Shown: positions 1 to 11,294 of the stretch, piece after piece | Numbering within the stretch: position 1 is the stretch's first letter | Layout of the letters: every line of letters begins with the position of its first letter | DNA from: Strobilurus pachycystidiatus | Taxonomy: Eukaryota; Basidiomycota; Agaricomycetes; Agaricales; Physalacriaceae | Direction of reading: 5' to 3' | Assembly (NCBI GenBank): GCA_019915135.1 | Contig: JAHLMK010000014.1 | Coordinates: 310,001-374,000, forward strand | Length of the DNA: 64,000 nucleotides | Translations under genes and position numbers: made by a program | Notes under the pieces: generated by a model | Database searches by the model: none | What the model was told of the DNA's origin: nothing | The model's input: the letters and a program-made list of their open reading frames with translations, nothing else

Positions 1-1690
1 GAACGAGAGGGCGGGACAAACCAAAATCCGTACGGCCAGATAGTCATTGTGGCTGTTACTATGGTAGTAATACCAGACTGGAGGTGGAAATCACTCTATG
101 TCAGCCTTCAGAGACAGATTGAAGCGTACTCTGAATGACTCCAACTACATATGAGCGGTCAGAACGATGTCATCCACCGACGCGAGATACCCACCGCCAT
201 ACAATCTGTGGTTTAATGTTTAGTGACTGCATGGGGAGGAACTGAAAACATACAGCGAAGTGATGACGATTGAATCGTACAGGACGCCTAGGCTAAAGAG
301 GGAAATTCAAGTTCCAGTCCAAAATCTATAGGACGCCGCACAGGAGAACGTACGTATTGTGTATCGTCGCCGCTACCACCATGGCTGGCTATGCGTCAGT
401 CGTCTCTCTCCTTCGAGTATACAATATTGGCTGTAAGGATCTGAGCCGGGAGGATCGGGAAGCGTTAACGTTCACGGCCAGAGTTTTGCAAGAAGAATCA
501 CCCCAGATATATAGCGTTCGCGGTGTGAGATCCTCCACCATATGCCCTCCCTTGGTGCCGTAAGAATAAGAAGACGGAGTTGAGCTGTCACACGAAACGT
601 AGATGCATTCGGCACATCATCTCTGCGTTTACGACACCCGCAAGAGGGTTGCGTTTTTCTTGAATTCCACGCATAGGGTAGCCTGAGGGTAGCGCTCCCA
701 CTCCTAGTGGGATCAGATCTCAGCACCGATTGTCGAGGAAGATGCGACAACGTAATTCTCACACGAGGCCACCCGCTTGAGCGCGCGGTCGTTTGAAGCG
801 TCACAATACGCGTGAGCTATTGTATAATAGTGAGAGTGGTTAGCTAGGAATGAAGCTGGCACTGGGTCCAATTGATTAGTTGACGAGGGAGACCCTTTAT
901 GAGGCAACAAAATTAGTACTTAGTTAGCTATAGGAAGACACCCGCATAAGACTACTCAGGAGTTGCTTTGTGTGTCGCGGTAGGGACGCCGGGACGGCGA
1001 CTGTCAATTCGCTAACAGTCGAAGGTGGCGCCATGGCCCTATGTAAGGATGTTCGGACATAATGCCAAGTGATAAGTCCCTGCAACCGACGGCGTTCAGA
1101 AAAATAGAGCCGCAAAAGAAGCGCTAGCTTGAGGCGGATTGAGGTCGAACTCAGGTCGAACTGATCACACAATGTTGGGGGTTAGCAAGAAAGATGCACG
1201 TGAAAAAGTGAGCTGTTGCTCAGATTTCGTCAGGTCATGCACAGCCGGGTACGAATGGAGAAGGTTTTTAGTAGGGGTAGGGATATAGGAACAAGAACAC
1301 AGTACAATGAAATGGGCCTGTTCTTGCCTCGAGTCTGCGCAATGGGACCCATCCAACAAAGGAGGGAAACAGACCTTCCGCAATAACAATATGACTGCTC
1401 CGAGCTACGTCGCAAGCGTAGTCCTCAAGGGATTGAATGCATCCTTCTTGATGGATCAAAGTCACAGGTGTTAGTATTTGATCGTAAGACATCAATTAGC
1501 GTCCCCACAGAGTCCGGGAAAACACACATTGCCTTTGGTCAAGGTCAAGATCAGAGCGAAGGTCTCGTTTGGAGGAAATGGGGTGTCATGTTCAAGGGCC
1601 TGAGCTACCCAAATTGTCAAGGTGGAAAGTAAGTCAGTACTTACCTGATCAGCTGGCACAGTGTCGAGTACGGATGTGGACCGTATGCCA
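1..1690. other. Gene-poor left edge
   Basis: No gene could be supported here. Open frames are short, mutually overlapping and without recognisable domains or a consistent exon-intron chain. The right part (about 1490-1790, minus strand) may hold a decayed last exon of the adjacent PEX1 pseudogene, but I could not match it residue by residue. Confidence 0.5.
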
Positions 1691-1699
1691 GTCTGAAGC

Positions 1700-3368
1700 C
1701 ATGCATCTCCACATTCACTACCGCGGCAGGCTAAATTCATGATAACTAAATCTCTCAACAAGAATGCGCAAAGGAAAGACTATGAGGACCTACACTCTGC
1801 CCAGTCTCGTCCTTTCATCTAGAGGCACCAACGGCCTCGTCGTCTTCAGTACGGCCTGAAGGTGTCCTGGAAGTATGACACGCTGCAGCAACTGAGTTAT
1901 GGTATGAGGACATATCGGATGTCGGAATCTTCTTCTTCTGAGGTTGCACCGCTGCCTTTCCAATAACGGATTTGGTCGAAGCTCTCTGCTGCATCGACGT
2001 TTGTATAAAACGAAGCTGGATAGAACGTTAGGCAATCATAAAATTGAGAAGCTCTTGATTTTACGCATTTCTGCAATGCCATCTTGTCAGCCTTGCTACT
2101 GACGGCCCTTGGTTCAATCCGCCAAAACTAGTGAGTTCTACAGGTTCTTCCTCGTCGCGAGACAAAGTACCCGCAATAACAATGGAGATGGAGGCATGTA
2201 TAGCTTCGAGACTTGCGTTGTATATTAAGGCTTACAGATTGGCGCCAGAAAACCCCTCCGGAGAGCGGGCCACGTTATTGAGGTCGACAGCTTCATCTAG
2301 GGTGACTTTACGCGTCACTGCGGCCAGAATCTGCAGGGTATATCAGCGACGCCCTAATGTGAAGTTCTTCGAAGTCCTCACGTCCTTGCGCTACTCAAAA
2401 TCGGGCATGCTGCAGAGCAAAGACTTGTCTAGATGCCCCGGCCGAAGCAGCGCCGCCGAATTGACAAGGTCTGGTCGACTAAATATTGAAGTTATGCACT
2501 TTCATATCAAAGGTAAGAGGATAAGGAGATGGGTGGCAGCAAGGACATACATGCTGGCCAGCCCCTCGGCACCACCCATTTGAGTGAGCATCTGGTTCAC
2601 AACACGATCTGTGACACTGGTGCTGTCGTGCCCTCTCTTCAGCGGAATCGAGTCGAACTCGTCAAAAAACAATACACATGGCTTGGCAGCGCTTGTTCGT
2701 TTGAAAGGGTCCCGGACCTGGTGACGCATTCATTCATGAACAGCCAGCAGTGGTGCAGAGGGAAAGACTCGCAGTCTTCTCACTGGTACCGATGTACTTG
2801 TTCAACACCTCCGGTCCTCTGCCGCTGATGAAGTTGAGCCCGCAATCTTTCGCGACGGCAGAGGCGAGCAAAGTTTTCCCGCACTCGAAATAGCCATACA
2901 ACAACAGTCTTATGATACAAACTTTTATCACAGAAAACAGAGATGGAATAAAAACCACACACCCTGACCGCATGCGCAATGGCGATTGGGCGAAAATAGG
3001 GCCATACTTCGCTGGCCACTCAAGAGATTTGTCGATTCGACTTGTGAGGCATGTATTTCCTTTGACATGGTTCAGCAAAGGATGTTGTTTCTTCATAGGA
3101 AATGGCGGCTCACGATGATTTCCCAGTCATCAGAGGATACAGGCTCGGTGCCAATGGATGTAGCATAGGCCAATTCGTGCGACAGACCAATTTCCACTCG
3201 AGAGGTATGCGTTAGAGCACGTCATCGACGTGTTACGAGACGCACCAACTCTCCTTGTGTGAAACCCAGTCCCATCGCGTATTGCGGGTGGATCTCGACG
3301 GTGCCCGTGCTTTCTCCAGCATCGAGTTGGCCAACGACGAGGCGGAGGCCATGCCTGTCAGTGTCCAT
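1700..3368 (-). pseudogene. PEX1: PEX1 (peroxin-1 AAA ATPase) pseudogene with internal deletion
   Basis: Reading the minus strand from 3368 downward gives pieces of peroxin-1, the AAA+ ATPase that with PEX6 extracts the PEX5 receptor from peroxisomes. The N-terminal domain comes first (TVEIHPQYAMGLGF, then AYATSIGTEP and DDWEII). An intron-like stretch follows, then [10 protein letters not shown]. The sequence then jumps at about 3022 directly to the second AAA cassette ([50 protein letters not shown], and the sensor/lid part EGFSGANL). The whole first AAA domain, several hundred residues, is missing. The Walker A region reads FECGKT instead of the usual PGCGKT. There are frame changes after 3022 and around 2760, and stops near 2405 and 2350. 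Introns are retained, for example about 2909-2965, so this is a decayed genomic copy and not a retrocopy. The C-terminal motif TTRPLVPLDERTRLGRV is seen near 1800. The lower boundary is uncertain. Family identity is confident; pseudogene status is confident from the stops and the deletion. Confidence 0.85.
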
Positions 3369-3645
3369 CCCACGAACGCCTCTCTCCTTTTATGTCCTTC
3401 CGAGGGAATTAGCGAGAGGTGAATTCCAAGTCCTTGCGGTCGCTGGACCTAGTCAGCGAGAAGGTAGGACGGTCCAGGAATATACCACGTACGACTCCGC
3501 GTTCAACGTTCCACCACCAATGCTGCCGCCGTTCCCTATTGTTGTGCTGCATCCCTCTCTGCCTCAATTCGCGCTCTAGTCGTGCCTGGTGTGGCTCAGC
3601 TTCGTTATGATGGAATCCTGCGGGTGCAAGGAGAGTCTAAGAAAC
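3369..3645. repeat. 277-bp direct repeat, copy 1
   Basis: This block is identical base for base to 5529-5805; the offset is exactly 2,160. The two copies frame the ACC1 fragment. The ends are not TG...CA and there is no internal primer-binding site, so it does not look like a long terminal repeat. On the minus strand it holds an acceptor-like CCCGCAG followed by about 70 open codons (FHHNEAEPHQ..., ...KDLEFTSR) ending in TAA at about 3416-3418. It may therefore be the last exon and 3' flank of an unidentified gene. Confidence 0.95.
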
Positions 3646-5528
3646 ACGAAGCTGAGACACAGTGGCTGAGAGGTCCAATGCTTCTAATCTTGTCGCCATG
3701 TCGCGGTACGATGTCTCGGCGTCAACCTCCGCAAGGGTGTCGAGCAGTCGGGAGCGGTACTCGTAGGTCGCGCCGGGGCTCGCCTCAGCGAGATCTCGGA
3801 GGGCAGCCGACCGCGCAATTCGAGCACGGGCAGCCCAGTAGAAGTGTCGACGAGCCTGCTTCCACACCGCCGGCTTAGCGCAACCCTTCGCTTCCATACG
3901 ACCAGTGCGGCTGGAGAACACGTTAATATTAATAGAAATGTGATAGAAAAGTCAACTTACTCGTGAAGATCAGCGAAGAGAAGAGCAACCTGCTTGAAAG
4001 TCGGCATGAGAATCTGTTCGCGCCTCTCAAGACCAGCGTTGGCAGCGGCGCGCTCTTCAGGAGTCTTGTTTGTGTCCTTGCTGTCCTTCTTGAGTGCGGA
4101 GTACTCGTCGTCGAGCCTGTCCATCAAGCCAAGTAACTTCTCGCGACGCATCTTGATTTCGACGATGCCCTCGGGTTCCAGAACACCAGCACGAGCGTCG
4201 ACATCGGCGTACATCTCCATCTGCTCCTTGTTGATGGATGGGTCAAGCACGACCCAAGCCCCACCGCGAAGTTCACCGTTGGGAACGATGTAGACGAAGA
4301 TGGGTTGCTTGTAGCTCGATAAACCGTCGACGATCTTTGAACCCTGCTTGAGAACCTCGTCGTACATGTCCTGTTGACCACCAGAGAATCCACGCCAATT
4401 CGCAAAGATGATAAGAGGAAGACCTTCGCGGTTAAAGTCGAAGATGGCCTGGGCAGTCTTGTAGGCAGAGTTGGGGTACCAAACCTGCCCAGCCTCCATG
4501 ATGTGCTGCTCGAAGGACGCTGGGTTGGCGGGGTCGGCTGGAACAATACGCTCGATCGTACGCGTCTCGACGGCGATGACACCCATAGGAATACCACCAA
4601 GGCGGTCACGCCCGACAACGACAGTCTGTGCCCATCCGCTCAAAGTCTCTTGGAACGAGCCTTTATCGAAGAACCCACTCAACCACTCCGACGAAGTCTC
4701 GTCGACCTTTCCTTCGATGAACCAGCGAGGATCGTAGGCACCCTTGGGCGGAACGTAATCGATTTCACGATCCCAATTGTCAGAAGTCTCGAAGATGGGC
4801 AACGCTCCGTCCTTCACCTCCGGGACGTAGGAAATCCACTCAAGAATCTGAGTAGCACCTTGGAGATCGCTGCTGGCGGTGAGATGAGAAACACCGTTCT
4901 TGAACATGATCTGGGTGCCTCCGAGCTGCAAGTTAGAGGTGTAAACTTCACGTCCGAGGACCTTGTTCAAGGCACCAGCGCCAGTGAGAATAATCGGTTG
5001 ACCCTCGACCTGGACAGCACGCTCTCCGAGTCGAACGAGGTAGGCACCAATACCAACCGAGCGAGCAGTGACGAGGGTGATGGTGAAGATGTCGTCGTAA
5101 GCACGAGACGTCTCGCCTGCAATGAGACCCGACCCCTTGAGCGACTCGACACCAAGACCCTCTTGCAAGCCAATGATGTCGGTGATCTTGTGGCGGCGTT
5201 CGCCGTTGACTTGGACGTCGACGGTGCGCACAGAATCGCCTCCCTTCTCCTGGAGCGCCAAGAAGTTCTCGTGAGTGAGGTAGAGGTAGTCGACTCCCTT
5301 CTCAGGATGAGCATCGTCGTTCCAGGCGGCGGAGAAGAGGGGAACGAGCTCATCGGCAACGCCGAGACGGGCACCAGAGTTGGCGGAGAGATAGATACGG
5401 GGAATGCCATGCTCACGGGCGTACTGTGTCACGAGGTAGAAGAACTGGTCTTCTACTGGTCCGAAGGATCCGATCTTGTAAGTGATGTCGTTGGCGACGG
5501 CGACAACACGACGTCCCTTTGGGAACTC
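3646..5528 (-). pseudogene. ACC1: ACC1 carboxyltransferase fragment (truncated at both ends)
   Basis: This is a partial acetyl-CoA carboxylase, the multidomain enzyme that makes malonyl-CoA for fatty acid synthesis. Only the C-terminal carboxyltransferase part is present. Reading begins inside the protein at the repeat junction (EFPKGRRVVAVANDITYKIG). It runs through LSANSGARLG, GAGALNKVLGREVY, the signature FANWRGFSGGQQDMY, and VPNGELRGGAWVVLD. An intron at about 3909-3956 separates it from a last part starting TGRMEAKGC. It ends at VSQLRVS with a stop formed inside the 277-bp repeat, so roughly the last 60 residues of a normal ACC are missing. The biotin carboxylase and biotin-carrier regions are absent. 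The remaining frame is clean, with no stops or shifts over about 580 codons, so the copy is young or still selected. It has no start codon or promoter of its own that I can see and is unlikely to give a working enzyme. A full-length ACC1 should exist elsewhere. Confidence 0.9.
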
Positions 5529-5805
5529 CCCACGAACGCCTCTCTCCTTTTATGTCCTTCCGAGGGAATTAGCGAGAGGTGAATTCCAAGTCCTTGCGGT
5601 CGCTGGACCTAGTCAGCGAGAAGGTAGGACGGTCCAGGAATATACCACGTACGACTCCGCGTTCAACGTTCCACCACCAATGCTGCCGCCGTTCCCTATT
5701 GTTGTGCTGCATCCCTCTCTGCCTCAATTCGCGCTCTAGTCGTGCCTGGTGTGGCTCAGCTTCGTTATGATGGAATCCTGCGGGTGCAAGGAGAGTCTAA
5801 GAAAC
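5529..5805. repeat. 277-bp direct repeat, copy 2
   Basis: Second perfect copy of 3369-3645 in the same orientation, immediately right of the ACC1 fragment. Identity starts at 5529 (the base before differs) and stops at 5805 (the next base is g here, a in copy 1). Confidence 0.95.
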
Positions 5806-6473
5806 GAGTAAGCGAAGCACAGGGTGTGACGGGGAAGTGCAACGCAATGTGAAGGGGCACCGCATTCCGTGTCTCAGGCGCGGAGCAGTCGCCCTGCTCT
5901 GCCGCCTCTCTTCTGTCTCCAACAGTCTCTTCGCAGCCGTCAACCTGTGGTGAGTGCGGGGTTCAAGGTCCGAGGTGTTTGCCAGGGCAGTACTGCGCTG
6001 CGGGGAAACGGAGCGATTGCAGTCTGGAATGATCGTGGTGGGCGGAAGGCAAGCACAAGCTCGATCGAGGGCTTAGTACTGAAAACCGAAAATCTGAAAA
6101 AGGCGGAACCATGGAAATACAACAAGACAAATACATTATTAGAGAGATACTCGACATGTCCGAAGAGGTTAGACAGTAGAATAAGCATAATAGGAAATGC
6201 TCGCTCAGCACTTGGACTTCACGAACGAGAATCCAGCTTCGGTAATCGGTCCGGACACCGAGCATCCTGCTTCACGACGAAAGACGCTACACAGTCAGGG
6301 AAAAAAGCACACCTCTAACAGTACAGAATGTATTTTGTCCACAGAAGTATTAGAACTGTGCACGCAAAGATGATGGAATGAGAACAATTTTGAGTATTTG
6401 GATGATCAGGGTCCACTTTCCTAATGGAGATCGACGAAGTTTCGCTTTGCAGATGTTGCATACACAAAACGAA
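5806..6473. other. Intergenic, nothing recognised
   Basis: The longest open stretch (5869-6318, plus) has no recognisable domain and no splice or start context that favours it. It probably includes the 3' flank of the minus-strand secreted-protein gene to the right. Confidence 0.5.
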
Positions 6474-6784
6474 TTAACGAAATCTGATAATTTCTTCCAT
6501 TCGTAATTCCATCATACAGTACGGGCCGGTATCTGAATCATACGGACATGGGCAGTCGGATTGACGAGTGATATACGCTCGCAAGGCGGCAGGAGTGACG
6601 ACTGGAAGCGAGCCTGAATCGATTGACGCAGCGACGCTACTCCGTTCGAATGGCGTCGCCGAGTAACCCGATGCCAGAGTCGCGGATAGCGATCCTTGAG
6701 TCACTTCTATGTAGACACTCGTTCAACAGATACATAAGGTATCAGATATCCAGTGCAGACTATGTTCTACAGTACTGAGGAAAC

Positions 6785-8728
6785 TCAAGATTCATCGGTG
6801 AATGGCTCTATCTTACGAATGCAACGCGGCTGAGGCTTCTCCCATTCAGGTGTTCCATCATCTCCAGTATGTCCTCCTCGTCCAAAAGGCCAGGTAGGTA
6901 GGTAACAATACTCCTGTTTACACAGGTCAGGTCAGTATACATAACCGCTGCACCGAGGTGACCGTATACTACTTACCTCAAAAGAACATGCCGGAGAACA
7001 CGTTATCCATACGGCCCAGTCTAACCACGACATCAAGCCTTGAATGGACACTCTCCACTCCGCAAGCAATGTGGAGAGAGCGTTGTCCGTCCGCGTCACA
7101 TCAGTAGGCGCGTCAGTAACGTCGTCCAATCCTGCTAGGACACCTTGCGCCCACATTCTCGTCGCGACGCGGCACGCTTCCTTATTGGTATCGAAAATAG
7201 ACTCCAAAATGAGTTGCTCGGACTGAGTCAGCTCTAGCGAAGCCACAATGTACTTGACGTGGGTGATTGAGCACCATTCGTATATAGGTGATGCCCATGA
7301 AAGCTCATTGGCCACAGGTTTAGCAGACTGAAGATTGTAGGGTTGTGTGATTGCCTTCAATTGCGTCTGGACGCGCTTGGCCATGCGCAGATCGTCAACG
7401 TCTGTCGCGTTGAGAAGATGTCGGATCATCTCGAGGCGAGTGGAGTATCTGTCCACGATAACGTGTACCAAGGTCGTCCAGTCAATACCTGAGCCAAGGC
7501 CGTGAGGCGTGGTGATGGCCTTCTCAAGACGTGCCATGACAGCGTGAATGTCCTCTGTGCTAATTCCGGCGATACGATGGTACCAGCGCTCTTGCTCGAA
7601 CCGTTGAGGGACCAGACTAGGGACCAATTCGGTGTCGTAGAAGGAGATCATGCGCGCGTGGTCTAGTTGAATTCTCGTGTCACCTGGGTAGCGGTTGTGC
7701 CAGGAGCCGGAGTGGATGACTTCGCTGAAGGGACTGTTCAAAGTGGACGGATCATTCATGAGGGCGCCATAGTCAGTCAGCGAAGAGGGGCCGGTCGGGG
7801 GATACACAGAGTCAGGTGAGTTTCCTCGCCCCCCGCCTGGTCCTCCTGGGAACCCACCGGGAGGACCACCGGGACCACCACCTGGACCACCACCGCCAGG
7901 ACCTCCGGGATGCTTACCACCAGGACCTCGACCAGGACCGTTGCGCCCTTTCGTTTTGAGATTAAGGAAGGACGCAACTTCAACACCAACTGTGAAGTCA
8001 CATAGCATTATTTCGCTGTATATGATCGTCAGAGAAAGAGTGCAATCCACAGCCCTGTTACTCACAAGTCCATCTCCATTCTCACAAATCCGTCTAGCCC
8101 TAATGGTTTGCCCCATTCGCACAAGTCGTCGAGGCGTCGCTGCTCGCCGTGTGTCCAGTCGGGGACGATCATTCCCCAAGCGACGATGTCCTGAGCATCC
8201 ATCGGACCAGTGTTCATCTTCGCTGCAGCACTGCCGTCGAAGTAGAGCAAGTTCAGAGAACGGGTAGTGACGACAGTAAGCTGCCAACAACCATCCTCCT
8301 TCGCGCCTCTACAAAAGGCGTAAGAGTGCTCCGGATCAGTGGCCAGCCATTGAGGCTGCGTCGGAACTTTGTCATCTCCTCTTCCATGGTAGAGGACGGT
8401 CCCGACGGGGACGATGGCTGGGACCAAATTGTGGCCTATCAGAGAATAGATGAGCTAGGCTGGCAATCAATTCCAAAGTGAACGCTGTACCATTGCGATA
8501 ACGCGTGTTGGGCCAGTGCTGCAGGAACGCATTGACGGTGTCGAAAATGAGGTGTCCCGTCGCGTTGGGGCTTGGCTTCACATCGAGGTCCCAGCTACCA
8601 AAGTCCAGGATTGGTGTCGATTGCTCAGCCGTGGATGTGCGAAGAGGTTCCTGAGCTGCGAGGACAAGGCTCGCGAAAGCTAGCGCACAGGCGTGCCAGC
8701 GCATTCTCGGCGAGGTGATGGGCCGCAA
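6785..8728 (-). CDS. Secreted protein of unknown function with a Gly/Pro-rich insert
   Basis: Minus-strand multi-exon gene. The N-terminus has a signal peptide (basic start, then a hydrophobic run ending ALAFASLVLAAQ); ATG 8704 is an alternative to 8728. Introns follow TRYRNG and MDL, and another sits at about 6925-6980. The body includes LVPAIVPVGTVLYHG, RIQLDHARMISFYD, ERWYHRIAGIS and, after the last intron, EYCYLPTWPFG and CIRKIEPFTDES. This pattern belongs to a family of secreted hypothetical proteins that I recall from many agaricomycetes; no enzymatic role is known to me. A low-complexity Gly/Pro/Arg block lies at 7790-7940. I end the CDS at TGA 6785-6787. An alternative donor inside CIR (GTAAG) joins in phase to an open Ser-rich exon ending at 6474, so the true C-terminus may be longer. 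Confidence 0.7.
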
Positions 8729-9396
8729 AGAAAGGGTGGACCTGCCCTTTTATCATCAACACCTTGCGCAGCAGTGCGAAAGGACGGCGTTATCAACTTG
8801 TGATATCAGCTATATTTATTATCAGATAACGGAGGCACATTGATCTCCAAATTCGGATCTCTAAGTAGCAGCAGGAGTTCGAAGTCGTGGAAGGCTGAGA
8901 TGTAAAGATCGCCCGGGGATCGATTTGCTGGGTTGCACTAGACCTGCCTTTTGAAGCCTACTGAAGTCTATGTGAACGCCACCGCGAATTTCTACTCTAG
9001 GCGTTATCGATCATCGCTCATGGTACACTACAAAGATGCTCTGCTTTCAGCGTACTGTAGAATTGTACCATGAGTTCAAGGAGAGAGTCAGGGAGCCACA
9101 CAAATCTGTCAACATCGTAGAGGAATAGTCGGTTGCCGGTGTTACGGTGTCGCTAGTAGACCCGCAATTGGCACATGGCCAAAAAGTTCTGAAGCGCAAC
9201 AAACACTTCATACCACTATCTCTGTGAAAGACCTCATTCGATCTGAGTCCATGGTTGTTGCCGGAACAAAACACGTATGTATAGCATTGTTGGTGAAAAG
9301 GTAACAGGCAGAGGCCACGGATTCTGGATAAGACCGTTAAATACCACGAAAAGATCTAGTCGAAAAAAGAGGAAAGGATGTGGCTCGCCCGGACGT
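8729..9396. other. Intergenic between two minus-strand genes
   Basis: Holds the likely promoter of the secreted-protein gene on its left and the 3' flank of the SRRM1 homologue on its right. A TATTTATTATC stretch near 8813 is AT-rich. No gene seen. Confidence 0.5.
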
Positions 9397-11051
9397 TTAG
9401 GTACTGCTCCCTTTGCGGGTTCGAACAACCTTATTACGCAGGGCCCGTTCCTTGAGTTCATTTTCACGCTTTTCCAGGTCGGCCTTTGTCTGGAGACGTG
9501 CCGTGAGCTTTCGTCGCCACATTCTTGCATAAAACTTACCGGCGCCACATCGTCGTCCCACTTGCTCCTCATCTTCGAACCGGAAGCATCATTTTGAGCT
9601 TGGCCTTTGATTTTCAGCTCAGTCTTGGGCGGAGGACTATCGACACTCATCCTGGGGGTTGGACTTCGGCTCCTGCTACGATCATCACGGTGCCTACGTG
9701 CCTGACGTCCGCCACTCCCACTGCGACGGCGAGGGGGCGACGGTGGTGTTCTAGAGCGCGAAAGGGTTCTGTTCCGGCGTGAGGGAGGTGAGGCACTTCG
9801 GCGAGGACTCCTACGCCTGTAACCACGAGGCGGCGACCGAGACCTTGACCTGGATCGACTGTCGGACCGAGAGAGCGAAGGGGAAAGGCGGCGCCGACGC
9901 GTCGGTGGGCTGCGACTGGTTCGTCCTTTGTGGCGCCTCTGTGGCGGAGGTGTAGGCGAGGGTGAACGTGGTCGACGGCGGGTGACTGGAGGTGGTGGGG
10001 ACCGAGAAACAGAACCTGTAGGAGACCGAGATTGGCGTCTGTTTGACGGCGAAGAGCGTCTCCGAGGGATTGAAGGTGAGCGCCGTCGGGATTTGGGCGC
10101 AGGAGAGCGGTATCGGCGGGAAGGACGAGGAGAGCTGGCAACTGAAGACGGTGTACGGGATCGTCGGCCTGGTGGAGAACGCGACCTACGACCAGGAGGC
10201 GAGCGAGATCGGCGCCTTGGAGGAGGTGAGCGAGAGAAGCGACGCCGAGAGCCCTGAAGAATATTGTTTGATAGTTCAAAAGCTCTTGACGAATTTGCTT
10301 ACGCCACTAGGACCTCCGCCTCGTCCACCCCATCCCGAGTCGCGAGCTCGGCCACCGCCATCCTCAAAGCCTCCACGACCACCGCGGCCTCGGCCACGAC
10401 CCCTACCACGGCCTCTGCCACGGTCGCTGTCTCGTATCTCGTCGAGCCGCAAACGCCTGTCCCGCTCATCAATGGCGCGAGTATCGCTCTCCCTCGCTCG
10501 CCTCATTTCCGCCTTTTTCTCCTCGATGAACGTCTTTGGCACACCGGCAAGGTCCGTCTGAGCCTCGAGCAGCAGTTTCCAGAGCGCAGTCATGAACGCA
10601 GGCGTGTCTTTGGTGAGGAATCCGGTCAATTTAATTTGCATTTTTCTGGGATCCGGGGTCTGGTATAGTCAATGAACCCGTATATATCCCACAAGAAGAT
10701 AAGGCTCACCGGCTCCTGCTCGTCTTCCAACAAGCCCATAGCGTATTCTATGACTATTTCGTCTTCGAAACCTACAAGCTCGGTTATTTTTTTCACAATC
10801 CATGGTCTGATAACGTTCAAGTTGACTTTGCGCATGTCAACCTTGCCAGACGGTCAGTCAGAGCAGTCAAAAGCGGCAAATGCGCACCTTTTTCTCGAAA
10901 TCGGTGGGGAACTTCATCGACCGCAGGAGCTTCATTTCCTTATCGGAGAAACGCCTATCCTGGTCGGCAGAGGTGCCTTTGAAGAATCCTGAGGCGCTCG
11001 CTGTTAGACAGCAGCAGCAACAGCCCGAATGAGCTTACCAGCATCGGCCAT
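9397..11051 (-). CDS. SRRM1-type PWI/RS-domain splicing factor
   Basis: Homologue of SRRM1 (SRm160), a spliceosome-associated coactivator that binds nucleic acid through its PWI domain. The start is ATG 11051 (MADAG), with a 13-nt first exon. Further exons at 10988-10888, 10841-10710 and 10659 onward all join in phase. The PWI domain is plain: VDMRKVNLNVIRPWIVKKI, then GFEDEIVIEYAMGLLED, DPRKMQIKLTGFL and TPAFMTALWKLLL. It is followed by an acidic/basic coiled region, RGRGRGRG repeats, and a long Arg-Ser/Pro tail (about 10260-9640). The C-terminus is SKWDDDVAP, then KRENELKERALRNKVVR, with a stop at 9397-9399. Length and layout fit fungal SRRM1 proteins. The mobile array begins 243 bp upstream of its start codon, so its distal promoter has been replaced by element DNA. 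A truncated paralogue lies at 42758. Confidence 0.9.
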
Positions 11052-11121
11052 GATAGAGGTAGAACGGAAAGAGGCTCGACCAGGTTGAAGCAGGGTTGAA
11101 GGCAAAAGCCAAGGTAAGAAG

Positions 11122-11137
11122 GAGGTTAGGGTTAGGG
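11122..11137 (-). promoter_or_regulatory. Telobox-like motif in SRRM1 promoter
   Basis: GGTTAGGGTTAGGGTT on the plus strand, i.e. AACCCTAACCCTAACC facing the minus-strand SRRM1 gene, about 75 bp upstream of its ATG. Telobox motifs (AACCCTAA) are known promoter elements of growth and translation genes in fungi and plants. The PWI-only paralogue has the same motif at about the same distance. Confidence 0.55.
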
Positions 11138-11294
11138 TTTTCACCTCGATACAATCCCTGAACACGCGACGGGTGTGAGCAAAGTCTCCCAGTCGCCGCC
11201 TCAAAAGCAACAATTCATGACATATGCACAAATCAAAACGACGAGCAGTTCCATGTCGTGTATGTCGTACAATTAAAAGTTCCTGCAAACGTTC

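Noticed and set aside
4374..5582. 402-codon open frame on the plus strand
   Set aside because: It is the antisense of the ACC1 carboxyltransferase frame, which matches a known enzyme residue by residue; the plus reading has no domain.
3369..5805. 277-bp repeats as LTRs of a retrotransposon
   Set aside because: No TG/CA ends, no primer-binding site or polypurine tract, no reverse transcriptase between them; the inner sequence is ACC1.
9928..10561. Plus-strand frames opposite the SRRM1 RS domain
   Set aside because: They are low-complexity antisense readings of Arg/Ser/Gly codons.
11122..11137. TTAGGG repeats as telomere or interstitial telomere scar
   Set aside because: Only about two and a half units, in a gene promoter, and the paralogous promoter has the same motif; a promoter telobox explains it better.
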